Positions 1 to 6,983 of a stretch of DNA of 12,354 nt are shown piece after piece. Under the pieces are notes generated by a model. It saw nothing but the letters and a program-made list of their open reading frames with translations, did not search any database and was not told the origin of the DNA. The position numbers and the translations under genes were made by a program. How positions within the stretch are numbered: the stretch's first letter is position 1; each line of letters opens with the position of its first letter. Source of the stretch: a bacterium HR39. GTDB taxonomy: Bacteria; Pseudomonadota; Alphaproteobacteria; Geminicoccales; Geminicoccaceae. The stretch is from NCBI GenBank assembly GCA_002898955.1, contig BEIP01000006.1, forward strand, positions 1-12,354, read 5' to 3'.

Positions 1-602
1 TCGAGGCCCGCGACCTCGCCTGCGTGCGCGGCGGGCGGACCGTCTTCGCGCACCTCGACTTCGCCCTCGCCCCGGGCGAAGCGCTGCTGCTGCGCGGCCC
101 CAACGGCAGCGGCAAATCGAGCCTGCTCCTGCTGCTCGCCGGACTGATCCCGCGCGCGGGCGGCACACTCCTCTGGGAGGGCGAGACCGTCGATCCGCGC
201 GCTCCCGACTGGCACGCGCGCTTCCACTTCGTGGGCCACGCCGACGGCGCGAGCCGCGTGCTCACCGTGGCCGAGAACCTGCGCTTTCTCGCCGGCCTCG
301 CGGGCGGCGGGGACGTGGAGGCGGCCCTTTCCGCCTTCGATCTCGCGGAGCTCGCCGACCGGCCGGTGCGCTGGCTCTCGGCCGGGCAGAAGCGGCGGCT
401 CGCGCTCGCGCGCCTTTTGCTGGTCCCCCGGCCGCTGTGGCTGCTCGACGAGCCGGCGGTGGGGCTCGATGCCGCGCGCCGCCGCCGGCTGGAGGACCAC
501 ATCCGCGAGCACCGTGCCCGCGGCGGGATCTGCGTGGTGGCGAGCCACGGCGACGTGGCACTCGACGATCCGCTGGTGCTCGACTTCGGAGAGGCCGCGT
601 GA
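1..602 (+). CDS. ccmA: Cytochrome c biogenesis heme exporter ATP-binding subunit CcmA (5' partial)
   Basis: This is the ATPase of the CcmAB(CDE) transporter, which works at the inner membrane in System I cytochrome c maturation and drives release of heme-loaded CcmE. The reading frame is open from base 3 and gives 199 visible residues. The family is about 200-215 residues, so only a few N-terminal residues, including the start, are missing; an internal GTG at 24 is not the true start. Numbering the visible residues from base 3, Walker A GPNGSGKS is at about 32-39, the ABC signature LSAGQ at about 125-129, Walker B LWLLDE at about 145-150, and the switch His in SHG at about 182. The FVGHADG...TVAENLRF segment is typical of CcmA. 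The stop overlaps the GTG start of ccmB by 4 bp (GTGA), so the two genes are probably translationally coupled. Family assignment is firm. Confidence 0.93.
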   Translation, partial: EARDLACVRGGRTVFAHLDFALAPGEALLLRGPNGSGKSSLLLLLAGLIPRAGGTLLWEGETVDPRAPDWHARFHFVGHADGASRVLTVAENLRFLAGLAGGGDVEAALSAFDLAELADRPVRWLSAGQKRRLALARLLLVPRPLWLLDEPAVGLDAARRRRLEDHIREHRARGGICVVASHGDVALDDPLVLDFGEAA

Positions 603-1267
603 TCCGGGTCTTCGCCGCCGTGCTCGTCCGCGATCTGCGCATCGCCCTGCGGCGGCTGCCGGAGACGCTGCTCTCCGCCGTCTTCTTCGTCCTCGCCCTC
701 TCGCTGTTCCCGCTCGGCGTGGGGGCCTCGCCCGAAGTGCTGGCCCGCATCGGCGCCGGTGTGATCTGGGTGCTGGCGCTCTTCGCCGTCACCGTCTCGC
801 TCGACCGCCTGTTCCAGGGCGACTTCGAGGACGGCTCAATGGAACTCCTCGTGCTGGCACCGGTGCCGCTCGAGGTGGTGGTCGTGGCCAAATGCACGGC
901 CCACTGGCTGGCGAGCGGCCTCCTGCTGGTGCTGGTCTCGCCGCTCCTCGCCGTCCTCATGGGCCTGCCCCCGGAGGCCCTGTGGGTGCTGCCCGCATCC
1001 CTGCTGCTGGGCACGCCCACCCTCACGCTCGTGGGGGCGGTGGGGGCGGCGCTGCTGCTGGGAAGCCGCCGCGGCGGTGCCACCACGGCGCTTTTGGTGC
1101 TGCCCCTCGACATCCCCGTCCTGATCTTCGGGGTCTCGGCCGTCGACGGCTATCTGCTGGGGCTGGGCGGCTCGGCCCAGTTCCTGATCCTCGGAGCGCT
1201 GCTGCTGCTGGCGCTGGCCGCCACCCCCTTCGCCACCGCCGCGGCGCTGCGCCTCGCCTACGAGTGA
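599..1267 (+). CDS. ccmB: Cytochrome c biogenesis heme exporter membrane subunit CcmB
   Basis: This is the integral membrane partner of CcmA in System I cytochrome c maturation. The 222-residue product is the normal family length when the GTG at 599, which overlaps the ccmA stop, is used as start. The open frame extends further upstream but that part is only a shadow of ccmA. Six hydrophobic segments can be seen at about residues 23-41, 51-67, 102-122, 127-152, 161-182 and 193-215. The conserved cytoplasmic loop [18 protein letters not shown] at about 67-84 is diagnostic of CcmB. The end of the gene overlaps the convergent msrB by 10 bp. The usual next gene, ccmC, is not downstream; the strand switches here instead. 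Confidence 0.95.
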   Translation: MIRVFAAVLVRDLRIALRRLPETLLSAVFFVLALSLFPLGVGASPEVLARIGAGVIWVLALFAVTVSLDRLFQGDFEDGSMELLVLAPVPLEVVVVAKCTAHWLASGLLLVLVSPLLAVLMGLPPEALWVLPASLLLGTPTLTLVGAVGAALLLGSRRGGATTALLVLPLDIPVLIFGVSAVDGYLLGLGGSAQFLILGALLLLALAATPFATAAALRLAYE

Positions 1268-1671
1268 TCTTCGCCGCGCTCCGGCACCAGCCGTAGGCTC
1301 GCCGAGTTGATGCAGTAGCGCAGCCCGGTGGGCGGCGGCCCGTCGGGAAAGACGTGGCCGAGATGCGCGTCGCAGCGGCTGCACAGCACCTCCGTGCGGA
1401 CCATGCCGAGGCTGTGGTCCTCGCGCGTGGTGATCGCCGCCTCGTCGATCGGCGCCCGGAAGGAGGGCCAGCCCGTGCCCGAGTCGTACTTGGTGCGGCT
1501 CGAGAACAGCGGCTGGCCGCAGCAGCGGCACACGTAGAGCCCCGGCGTCTTCGTCTGCCAGTAGGCCCCGGTGAAGGGCCGCTCGGTGCCGCCGCGGCGG
1601 GTGATCCAGTAGACGTCCGGCGGCAGCAGGCGCCTCCACTCCTCGTCGCTGCGCCGCACCTTGTCCGTCAT
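1258..1671 (-). CDS. msrB: Peptide-methionine (R)-S-oxide reductase MsrB
   Basis: MsrB reduces the R epimer of methionine sulfoxide in oxidised proteins, with electrons usually supplied by thioredoxin. The ATG at 1671 gives 137 residues and has GGGAGT seven bases upstream. A GTG at 1680 would add three residues but sits directly on that ribosome-binding site. Two zinc CXXC pairs are visible (C48/C51 and C97/C100), with the [10 protein letters not shown] block at about 62-71, the HLGHVF block at about 103-108, and the catalytic Cys in RYCINSASL at C120. The position that holds the resolving Cys in many MsrB proteins (SGCGWPSF) is Thr66 here, so this is the one-cysteine type. It is probably regenerated directly by thioredoxin or another thiol donor. 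The gene is convergent with ccmB and divergent from gloA. Confidence 0.95.
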   Translation of the reverse strand: MTDKVRRSDEEWRRLLPPDVYWITRRGGTERPFTGAYWQTKTPGLYVCRCCGQPLFSSRTKYDSGTGWPSFRAPIDEAAITTREDHSLGMVRTEVLCSRCDAHLGHVFPDGPPPTGLRYCINSASLRLVPERGEDHS

Positions 1672-1754
1672 GCCCCGCACTCCCTGCCGGATCCGCCTCT
1701 ACACTTGCACCGGCGCGCCGGGCCGGCCAGACTTCCGGTGCCGTGAGCAGCAAC

Positions 1755-1763
1755 GGGGGAGGA
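1755..1763 (+). promoter_or_regulatory. Shine-Dalgarno site that sets the gloA start
   Basis: GGGGGAGGA lies three bases before the GTG at 1767; counting from its GGAG core the spacing is about 4-8 bases. This favours the GTG at 1767 over the in-frame GTG at 1743, which lies upstream of this site. The choice also puts the first metal-binding His at residue 5, as in E. coli GloA. Confidence 0.6.
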
Positions 1764-1766
1764 ACC

Positions 1767-2207
1767 GTGCGCTACCTGCACACCATGGTCCGTGTGAGCA
1801 ATCTCGAGGAATCGCTCGACTTCTACTGCAACAAGCTGGGTCTCGTCGAGGTCCGGCGGATGGAGAACCCGCAGGGCCGCTACACCCTCGTGTTCCTCGC
1901 CGCACCCGAGGACCTCGGGAGTGCCCGGGAGAAGCGGGCGCCGCTGCTGGAGCTCACCTACAACTGGGATCCGGAGGAGTACACCATCGGACGCGCCTTC
2001 GGACACCTCGCCTACGAGGTGGAGAACATCTACGAGACCTGCAGGCGGCTGATGGAGGCCGGCGTGACCATCAACCGGCCGCCGCGCGACGGCCGCATGG
2101 CCTTCATCCGCTCGCCGGACAACATCTCCATCGAGCTCCTGCAGCGGGGCGAGCCGCTGCCGCCGCAGGAGCCGTGGGTATCCATGCCCAACGTCGGCAC
2201 CTGGTGA
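1767..2207 (+). CDS. gloA: Lactoylglutathione lyase (glyoxalase I), VOC family
   Basis: Glyoxalase I isomerises the hemithioacetal of methylglyoxal and glutathione to S-lactoylglutathione, the first step of cytosolic methylglyoxal detoxification. The 146-residue product has two vicinal-oxygen-chelate modules and four metal ligands in canonical places: H5 (LHTM), E62 (LLELTYNW), H80 (GHLAYEV) and E123 (ISIELLQ). The [10 protein letters not shown] and [11 protein letters not shown] blocks closely resemble GloA. The C-terminal half ([17 protein letters not shown]) differs somewhat from the E. coli form, so a related VOC enzyme with another substrate cannot be excluded. The GTG start at 1767 is chosen for its strong ribosome-binding site. 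The gene is divergent from msrB, with 95 bp between the starts, and ends 4 bp before the stop of the convergent GYF_2-like gene. Confidence 0.88.
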   Translation: MRYLHTMVRVSNLEESLDFYCNKLGLVEVRRMENPQGRYTLVFLAAPEDLGSAREKRAPLLELTYNWDPEEYTIGRAFGHLAYEVENIYETCRRLMEAGVTINRPPRDGRMAFIRSPDNISIELLQRGEPLPPQEPWVSMPNVGTW

Positions 2208-2211
2208 GACC

Positions 2212-3051
2212 TCAGCGGGGCGGGGCAGCGGCCGCCCCGCCCGCCTCCCGACCGAGACCGGCCTCGCAGTCGGCGAGCAGGGCGTCCGCCCGCTCCCGGC
2301 CGTAGGACTCCGTCGCCGCATCCCGCAGGGCGGCGCAGAGCTCGCCGGCCTGCGCACCCACCCGTTCCGCGAAGCGTCGTGCCGCCTCCTGCAGGGCGCC
2401 GGGCAGCACCGCGGCGAGGCGCTCACGGGTCTGAGTGACCAGCGGATGGCGGGAGAGGGCGAGCTGGAAGGCGAGTTCGCCGGTGGAGAGCGCCCGCGCC
2501 AGACCCTCCACCAGCTCGTCGGCCGCGGCCTTCCACGCCGCCTGCACGAGATGCCGGTGCAGCACCTGCGCGAAGCGTCCCTGCACCCGCTCCCGTCCCG
2601 GAGCCGGCGGCAGCGCGCGGGCGATCTCCGCCGCGAGCTCACGGACGAACCGGTCGAGCACGGTCTCGAGCGTGCGCCGCAGCTCCAGCTCGCGGGCCAG
2701 CTCGCGCACCAGCGCCCGGCGGTTGTCGGGCGTATCGGGCGGCACGACGAAGCGGATCACCACCTGCTCCTCGCGCGCGAACAGCGGCTGCAGGAAGGCC
2801 ACATCGCCCGCACGCACCCAGCGCCCGTCCACCCAGACCAGGGTGTCGCGACCGATCTCGCCGCGGCCGATGGCGGCGAGCAGCTCCTCGCGCGAGAGCT
2901 TCTCCCGCCGGCCCTCACGCGCCACCCAGAGCTCGTCGGGCACGGCCGCGAGCGCCCCCTCCGGCGGAGGCGGGGGAGGCGGCGGCTCCTCGGCCGGGAC
3001 GGCAGCCGGCACGAGGAGGAGCAGGAGGAACAGCGCGGCGCGAAGGTGCAT
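2212..3051 (-). CDS. Exported protein with GYF_2-like domain and octaproline linker, function unknown
   Basis: The function is not known. The chosen ATG at 3051 gives 279 residues; an upstream start at 3090 would put polar sequence before the signal peptide. Residues 1-20 look like a Sec signal peptide with likely cleavage after AVPA. Eight consecutive prolines follow at 23-30. Residues about 38-90 (ELWVAREGRREKLSREELL, then DTLVWVDGRWVRAGDV) match the pattern of bacterial GYF_2-type domains: an aromatic start, a helix, then TLVW...W..A.DV. The remainder, about 105-265, looks entirely helical and rich in Arg, Glu and Ala, with two Cys near the C-terminus (C239, C262). Periplasmic location is inferred from the signal peptide. 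The gene is convergent with gloA. Eukaryotic GYF domains bind proline-rich peptides, so contact with its own proline tract is possible but unproven. Confidence 0.75.
   Translation of the reverse strand: MHLRAALFLLLLLVPAAVPAEEPPPPPPPPEGALAAVPDELWVAREGRREKLSREELLAAIGRGEIGRDTLVWVDGRWVRAGDVAFLQPLFAREEQVVIRFVVPPDTPDNRRALVRELARELELRRTLETVLDRFVRELAAEIARALPPAPGRERVQGRFAQVLHRHLVQAAWKAAADELVEGLARALSTGELAFQLALSRHPLVTQTRERLAAVLPGALQEAARRFAERVGAQAGELCAALRDAATESYGRERADALLADCEAGLGREAGGAAAAPPR
2215..2240. terminator. GC-rich hairpin between convergent gloA and the GYF_2-like gene
   Basis: GCGGGGCGG (2215-2223) pairs perfectly with CCGCCCCGC (2232-2240), a nine-pair all-G/C stem with an eight-base loop. It starts eight bases after the gloA stop and also encodes the last residues of the convergent gene. 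There is no T-run on either side, so it is only a candidate bidirectional or 3'-end-stabilising hairpin. Confidence 0.35.
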
Positions 3052-3365
3052 GGCGGATCCCGGCATCTGCCACCCGCCGCGAGGGACCACCCGCAGGGCG
3101 CCCCGTCAAGCCGCGAGGGCGTTAACCGGATGGCAGGGAAGGACGGGCAGGATGGGCGCGGACCGGCCCGGAGGACATTCGCCCCGTGTGGCTGTGGCTC
3201 GCCCGCCTGCTCGCGTGTGCGCAGCTCGCGCTGGTCGTCTTCGCGCGGCTGCTGCACGCGGCACCGGCCACACCGGAGCCCGCGGCCGACAACCCCGCGG
3301 TTGCGGCGGCGGACGTCGCCGCGGGCGGCTCACGGGCGATCCACCGCTTCGGGGCGGAAGCGCCC
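3052..3365. other. 314-bp stretch without a convincing gene
   Basis: This region lies upstream of the GYF_2-like gene and downstream of the large oxidoreductase gene, both on the minus strand, so it should contain the promoter of the former. A TTGACG at 3104-3109 (minus) would suit a -35 box, but I see no acceptable -10 at 16-18 bases. On the plus strand a GTG at 3186 opens a frame whose first 25 or so residues look like a signal peptide or membrane anchor (VWLWLARLLACAQLALVVF). It has G/C-rich third positions, but the frame runs without a stop deep into the antisense of the next gene, so I do not call it. A hairpin at 3345-3362 sits at the right edge. Confidence 0.6.
3345..3362 (-). terminator. 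Candidate hairpin just after the indolepyruvate oxidoreductase gene
   Basis: On the minus strand CGCTTC, a six-base loop, and GAAGCG form a perfect six-pair stem beginning three bases after the stop codon of the oxidoreductase gene. No T-run follows, so intrinsic termination is uncertain; it may mark the 3' end of the operon. Confidence 0.35.
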
Positions 3366-6300
3366 TCACTCGGCCGCCACGGCGAGCTCGACGCGGCCCT
3401 CGTAGCGGGCGAGCAGCGCCGCCGTCTTCGCCTCCCAGTCGGCGATGGCCGCCTCCTTGACGTGCCCGTAGCCGCGGATGGCGAGGGCGAGCCCGGCGAT
3501 CTCCACCGCGAGCGCGTGGTTCCCGGGCGTGAGGCGCTCGAGCAGCCGCTCCACCAGCGCCCGGTATTCGCCGATCAGCGCCCGCTCGCGCCGACGCTCC
3601 GCGGTGGACCCGAAGATGTCGAGGGGCGTGCCGCGCAGGAAGCGAAGCTTCGCGAGCAGGCGGAAGGCGTGGCGCATCCACGGGCCGTAGCGGGCCTTGC
3701 GCAGGTGACCGGTCTCCGGATCGCGGCTGGCGAAGAGCGGCGGGGCGAGGTGGTATTCGATCCGCTCCACGCCCTCGAAGGCCTCGCGCAGGCGCCGTTC
3801 GAAGGACGGATCCGAGAACAGCCGCGCCACCTCGTACTCGTCCTTGTAGCTCATGAGGCGGGCCAGCGCGAGGGCCACGGTGCGTGCGAGCTCCTCCGAA
3901 CCGGTGCGCTCGGCCTCCACCCGGCGCACGTGTTCGACGAAGTCGCGGTAGCGCTGCGCCCACGCCCGGTCCTGCCAGGCCTCGAGGTGGCGGGCGCGGT
4001 GCTCGACGATCTCGTCGAGGGTGTGCGGGATGGGCTCCTCGCGCTCCGGCCGGGCGAGACGTGCCACGAGCTCCGGGTCCACCACCGACAGCCGCCCGAG
4101 CCGGAAGGCACGCCGGTTGAACTCCACCGCCACGCCGTTGAGCTCGATGGCCCGCTCGATGGCGGCGGCGGAAACGGGCAGGAGTCCCCGCTGATATGCC
4201 CGGCCGACGAGGAAGAGGTTGGCGCCGATGGCGTCACCGAGCAGCCGGCGGGCGAGGCCGGTGGCGTCCACGAAGTCCACCGCCTCCTCGCCCATGCGCT
4301 CGGTGAGGACGCGCTTGAGGCGCGCGATCGGCAGGTGGAAGTCGGCGATGCGCGTCGCCTCGCCGGTGGGGATCTCGGCCTCGTTCACCACCGCCCGCGT
4401 GCGCCCCCGCGCCGCGGTGGGCAGCGCCACCCGCCCGGCCGTGACCACCAGGTCGCAGCCGAGGATCACATCCGCCCCGCCGGTGGCCACCCGCGGCGCG
4501 CCGATGGTCTCCATGTCGGGGCCGATCTTGAGGAAGGAGACCACCGCGCCCCCCTTCTGGGCGAGGCCGATCATGTCGAGGCCCGTCGCGCCCCTGCGCT
4601 CGAGGTGGGCGGCCATGGCGAGCAGGGCCGCCACGGTGATGACGCCGGTGCCGCCGATGCCCGTCACCACGATGCCCATGGGGCGCTCCAGCGCGGGCAG
4701 CTCCGGCTCGGGCAGCGCATCGAGGGCGGGGAGTTCGGGCGGGGCGGCGGAGCGCGGCCGGCCGCCCACCACGGTGACGAAGCTCGGGCAGAAGCCGTCG
4801 AGGCACGACCAGTCCTTGTTGCAGGCCGACTGGTCGATGCGGCGCTTGGTGCCGAAGGGCGTCTCCACCGGCACCACCGCCACGCAGTTGGACTTGCGGG
4901 CGCAGTCGCCGCAGCCCTCGCACACCTCCTCGTGGATCAACAGGCGCAGCTGCGGGTCGGGATATTCGCCGCGCTTTCTCCGCCGGCGCTTCTCGGCGGC
5001 ACAGGTCTGGTCGTAGATGATCGCCGTGACGCCCGGCGTGCGGCGCAAGCGCTCCTGCACCGCGGCGAGTTCCTCGCGCGGATGTACGCGCACGCCGCGC
5101 GGCCACTCGATGCCGATGGGATACTTGCGGGGATCGTCGGCGACGACGGCGATCTCCTTCACGCCTTCCGCGGCCAGCAGCTGCGCGATCTGCGGCACCG
5201 TGAGGTTGCCGATCTCCATCTTCTGGCCGCCGGTCATGGCGACGGCGTCGTTGTAGAGGATCTTGAAGGTGATGTTGGCGCCGGCCGCCACCGCCGCCCG
5301 CACCGCCAGCGAGCCGGAATGGTAGAAGGTGCCGTCGCCCACGTTCTGGAAGACGTGCTCCCGGCGGACGAAGGGGAACTGGCCGAGCCAGGACGCCCCC
5401 TCGCCGCCCATCTGGGTGAAGGTGGCGGTGGAACGGTCCATCCACTGGGCCATGAAGTGGCAGCCGATGCCGGCCACCGCCCGCGAGCCCTCGGGCACGC
5501 GGGTGGAGGTGTTGTGCGGGCAGCCCGGGCAGAACCAGGGCAGTCGCTGGGCCGGCGGCACGTAGCCGGCCTCGTCGGCGCCGAGCCGCTCCAGGGCCTC
5601 CACCCGTCGGGCGAGCTCCTCCCCGACCATGCCCGCCTCCACCAGCCGGCGGCCGAGCTCGACGGCGATGCGGTCGATGGAAAGCGCTCCGTGCGAGGGG
5701 AAGAGCGGGCGGCCGAAGCGGTCGCGCTTGCCCTCGATCAGCGGGCGCACCGGGTGGTCGTAGAGCAGCACCCGCATCTGGTCCTCGACCAGCGGGCGCT
5801 TCTCCTCCACCACCAGCACCCGCTCGACGCCGCGCACCGCCCGCTCGAGCCCGGTCGGCTCCAGCGGGAAGGTCATGCCCACCTTGTACAGCCGCACCCC
5901 CATGCGGGCGAGGTCGGCGAAGGACAGCCCGAGCAGATCCAGCGCCGCCACCAGATCGAGCCACGACTTGCCGGTGGAGACCACGAGCAGCCGAGCCGGC
6001 TCGGGATCGGTGACCAGCCGGTCGAGGCCGTTGGCCCGGGCGAAGGCGCGCGCGGCCTCCAGCTTGTGGACGTGCAGGCGCCGCTCCTGGGCGAGCGCCA
6101 TGGACGGGCCGATGCCGTGGTCGGGCCAGCGGATGTGCAGGCCCTCGGGCGGCGGCGTCCAGTCCTCGGGCAGAGAGATCGCGGGGCGCTCGGGATCCAC
6201 CCGCACCACCGCCGTGCTCTCGACGGTATCGTGCACGCACTTGAGGGAGACCCAGGCGCCCGAGAAGCGCGAAAGCGCGATGCCGCAGAGGCCGAATTCG

Positions 6301-6842
6301 AGGATCTCCTGCACCCCGGCCGGGTTGAGGACCGGCACCATGGCGTCCACCATGGCGAATTCCGACTGGTGCGCGGTGGTGCTGCTCTCGCACAGATGGT
6401 CGTCGCCGAGCAGCAGCAGCACGCCGCCCAGCGGGTGGGTGCCGAAGAGATTGCCGTGGCGGATGGCGTCGCCCGAGCGGTCGACGCCCGGTCCCTTGCC
6501 GTACCAGATGGCGAAGACGCCATCGTACCGGTTCTCCCCGAACAGCGCCACCTGCTGGGTGCCCTGACAGGCGGTGGCGGCGAGGTCCTCGTTGACGCCC
6601 GGCTGGTGGACGACGTCGTGGGCGGCGAGCAGCTCCCGGGCACGCTGGAGCTGCAGGTCGTAGGTGCCGAGCGGCGAGCCGCGGTAGCCGGTGATGTAGC
6701 CGGCGGTGCGGTGGCCGGCGCGGACATCGCGGCGGCGCTGGTCGAGGGGGAGCCGCACCAGCGCCTGGATCCCGGTCATGAGGACTTCGCCCCGCTCCAG
6801 CAGGTAGCGGTCCTCCAGCCTCACCTCGCGCAGTCCGCTCAT
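3366..6842 (-). CDS. Indolepyruvate ferredoxin oxidoreductase family protein (fused alpha/beta type, DUF6537-like C-terminus)
   Basis: This TPP- and iron-sulfur-dependent 2-oxoacid:ferredoxin oxidoreductase is expected to convert arylpyruvates (indolepyruvate, phenylpyruvate) and CoA to aryl-acetyl-CoA plus CO2 and reduced ferredoxin, in the cytoplasm. From the ATG at 6842 it has 1158 residues, the size of the proteobacterial single-chain form. In order: an N-terminal pyrimidine-binding domain with GYRGSPLGTYD (about 52-62); a TPP domain with FCPGCPHN (437-444), GDGTFYHS (502-509) and YNDAVAMTGGQ (530-540); Fe-S cysteines C641, C644, C647 and C653, plus C674, C680 and C685; the IorB-like gamma domain with GIVVTGIGGTGVIT (723-736) and GLAQKGGAV (759-767); and a helical DUF6537-like tail from about 930. 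The start is set by a strong ribosome-binding site. No ferredoxin gene is visible. The substrate is inferred from the family. Confidence 0.92.
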   Translation of the reverse strand: MSGLREVRLEDRYLLERGEVLMTGIQALVRLPLDQRRRDVRAGHRTAGYITGYRGSPLGTYDLQLQRARELLAAHDVVHQPGVNEDLAATACQGTQQVALFGENRYDGVFAIWYGKGPGVDRSGDAIRHGNLFGTHPLGGVLLLLGDDHLCESSTTAHQSEFAMVDAMVPVLNPAGVQEILEFGLCGIALSRFSGAWVSLKCVHDTVESTAVVRVDPERPAISLPEDWTPPPEGLHIRWPDHGIGPSMALAQERRLHVHKLEAARAFARANGLDRLVTDPEPARLLVVSTGKSWLDLVAALDLLGLSFADLARMGVRLYKVGMTFPLEPTGLERAVRGVERVLVVEEKRPLVEDQMRVLLYDHPVRPLIEGKRDRFGRPLFPSHGALSIDRIAVELGRRLVEAGMVGEELARRVEALERLGADEAGYVPPAQRLPWFCPGCPHNTSTRVPEGSRAVAGIGCHFMAQWMDRSTATFTQMGGEGASWLGQFPFVRREHVFQNVGDGTFYHSGSLAVRAAVAAGANITFKILYNDAVAMTGGQKMEIGNLTVPQIAQLLAAEGVKEIAVVADDPRKYPIGIEWPRGVRVHPREELAAVQERLRRTPGVTAIIYDQTCAAEKRRRRKRGEYPDPQLRLLIHEEVCEGCGDCARKSNCVAVVPVETPFGTKRRIDQSACNKDWSCLDGFCPSFVTVVGGRPRSAAPPELPALDALPEPELPALERPMGIVVTGIGGTGVITVAALLAMAAHLERRGATGLDMIGLAQKGGAVVSFLKIGPDMETIGAPRVATGGADVILGCDLVVTAGRVALPTAARGRTRAVVNEAEIPTGEATRIADFHLPIARLKRVLTERMGEEAVDFVDATGLARRLLGDAIGANLFLVGRAYQRGLLPVSAAAIERAIELNGVAVEFNRRAFRLGRLSVVDPELVARLARPEREEPIPHTLDEIVEHRARHLEAWQDRAWAQRYRDFVEHVRRVEAERTGSEELARTVALALARLMSYKDEYEVARLFSDPSFERRLREAFEGVERIEYHLAPPLFASRDPETGHLRKARYGPWMRHAFRLLAKLRFLRGTPLDIFGSTAERRRERALIGEYRALVERLLERLTPGNHALAVEIAGLALAIRGYGHVKEAAIADWEAKTAALLARYEGRVELAVAAE

Positions 6843-6844
6843 GG

Positions 6845-6855
6845 CCCTCCCCTCC
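6845..6855 (-). promoter_or_regulatory. Shine-Dalgarno site that sets the oxidoreductase start
   Basis: On the minus strand GGAGGGGAGGG ends two bases before the ATG at 6842; its first GGAGG has about eight bases of spacing. This rules against the in-frame GTG at 6935, which would add 31 residues unlike the family. Confidence 0.6.
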
Positions 6856-6875
6856 GGTTCGCAGCGCTGCCGGCC

Positions 6876-6904
6876 AACATAGGCGCCGCCGCCCGCGACA
6901 GAAA
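6876..6904 (-). promoter_or_regulatory. Weak candidate promoter for the oxidoreductase gene
   Basis: In the 141-bp gap between the glutamine synthetase family gene and the oxidoreductase gene, the minus strand has TATGTT (6876-6881) as a possible -10. Seventeen bases upstream is TTTCTG (6899-6904), a poor -35. It is one of the few A/T-containing spots in the gap and sits about 34 bases before the ATG. Evidence is pattern only. Confidence 0.25.
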
Positions 6905-6983
6905 GGCGCAGGCGCGCGGGCCGGGCGCACCGCACGCACGCGCCATGGATGCGGCCGCGCGCGACCGTGGCCCCGCGCCGCCC

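Noticed and set aside
1710..1728. Palindromes CCGGCGCGCCGG and GGCCGGCC in the msrB-gloA divergent gap, as a possible operator.
   Set aside because: All-G/C palindromes are expected by chance at this base composition. Neither sits at a credible promoter, since the nearby -35/-10 candidates match only about half of consensus.
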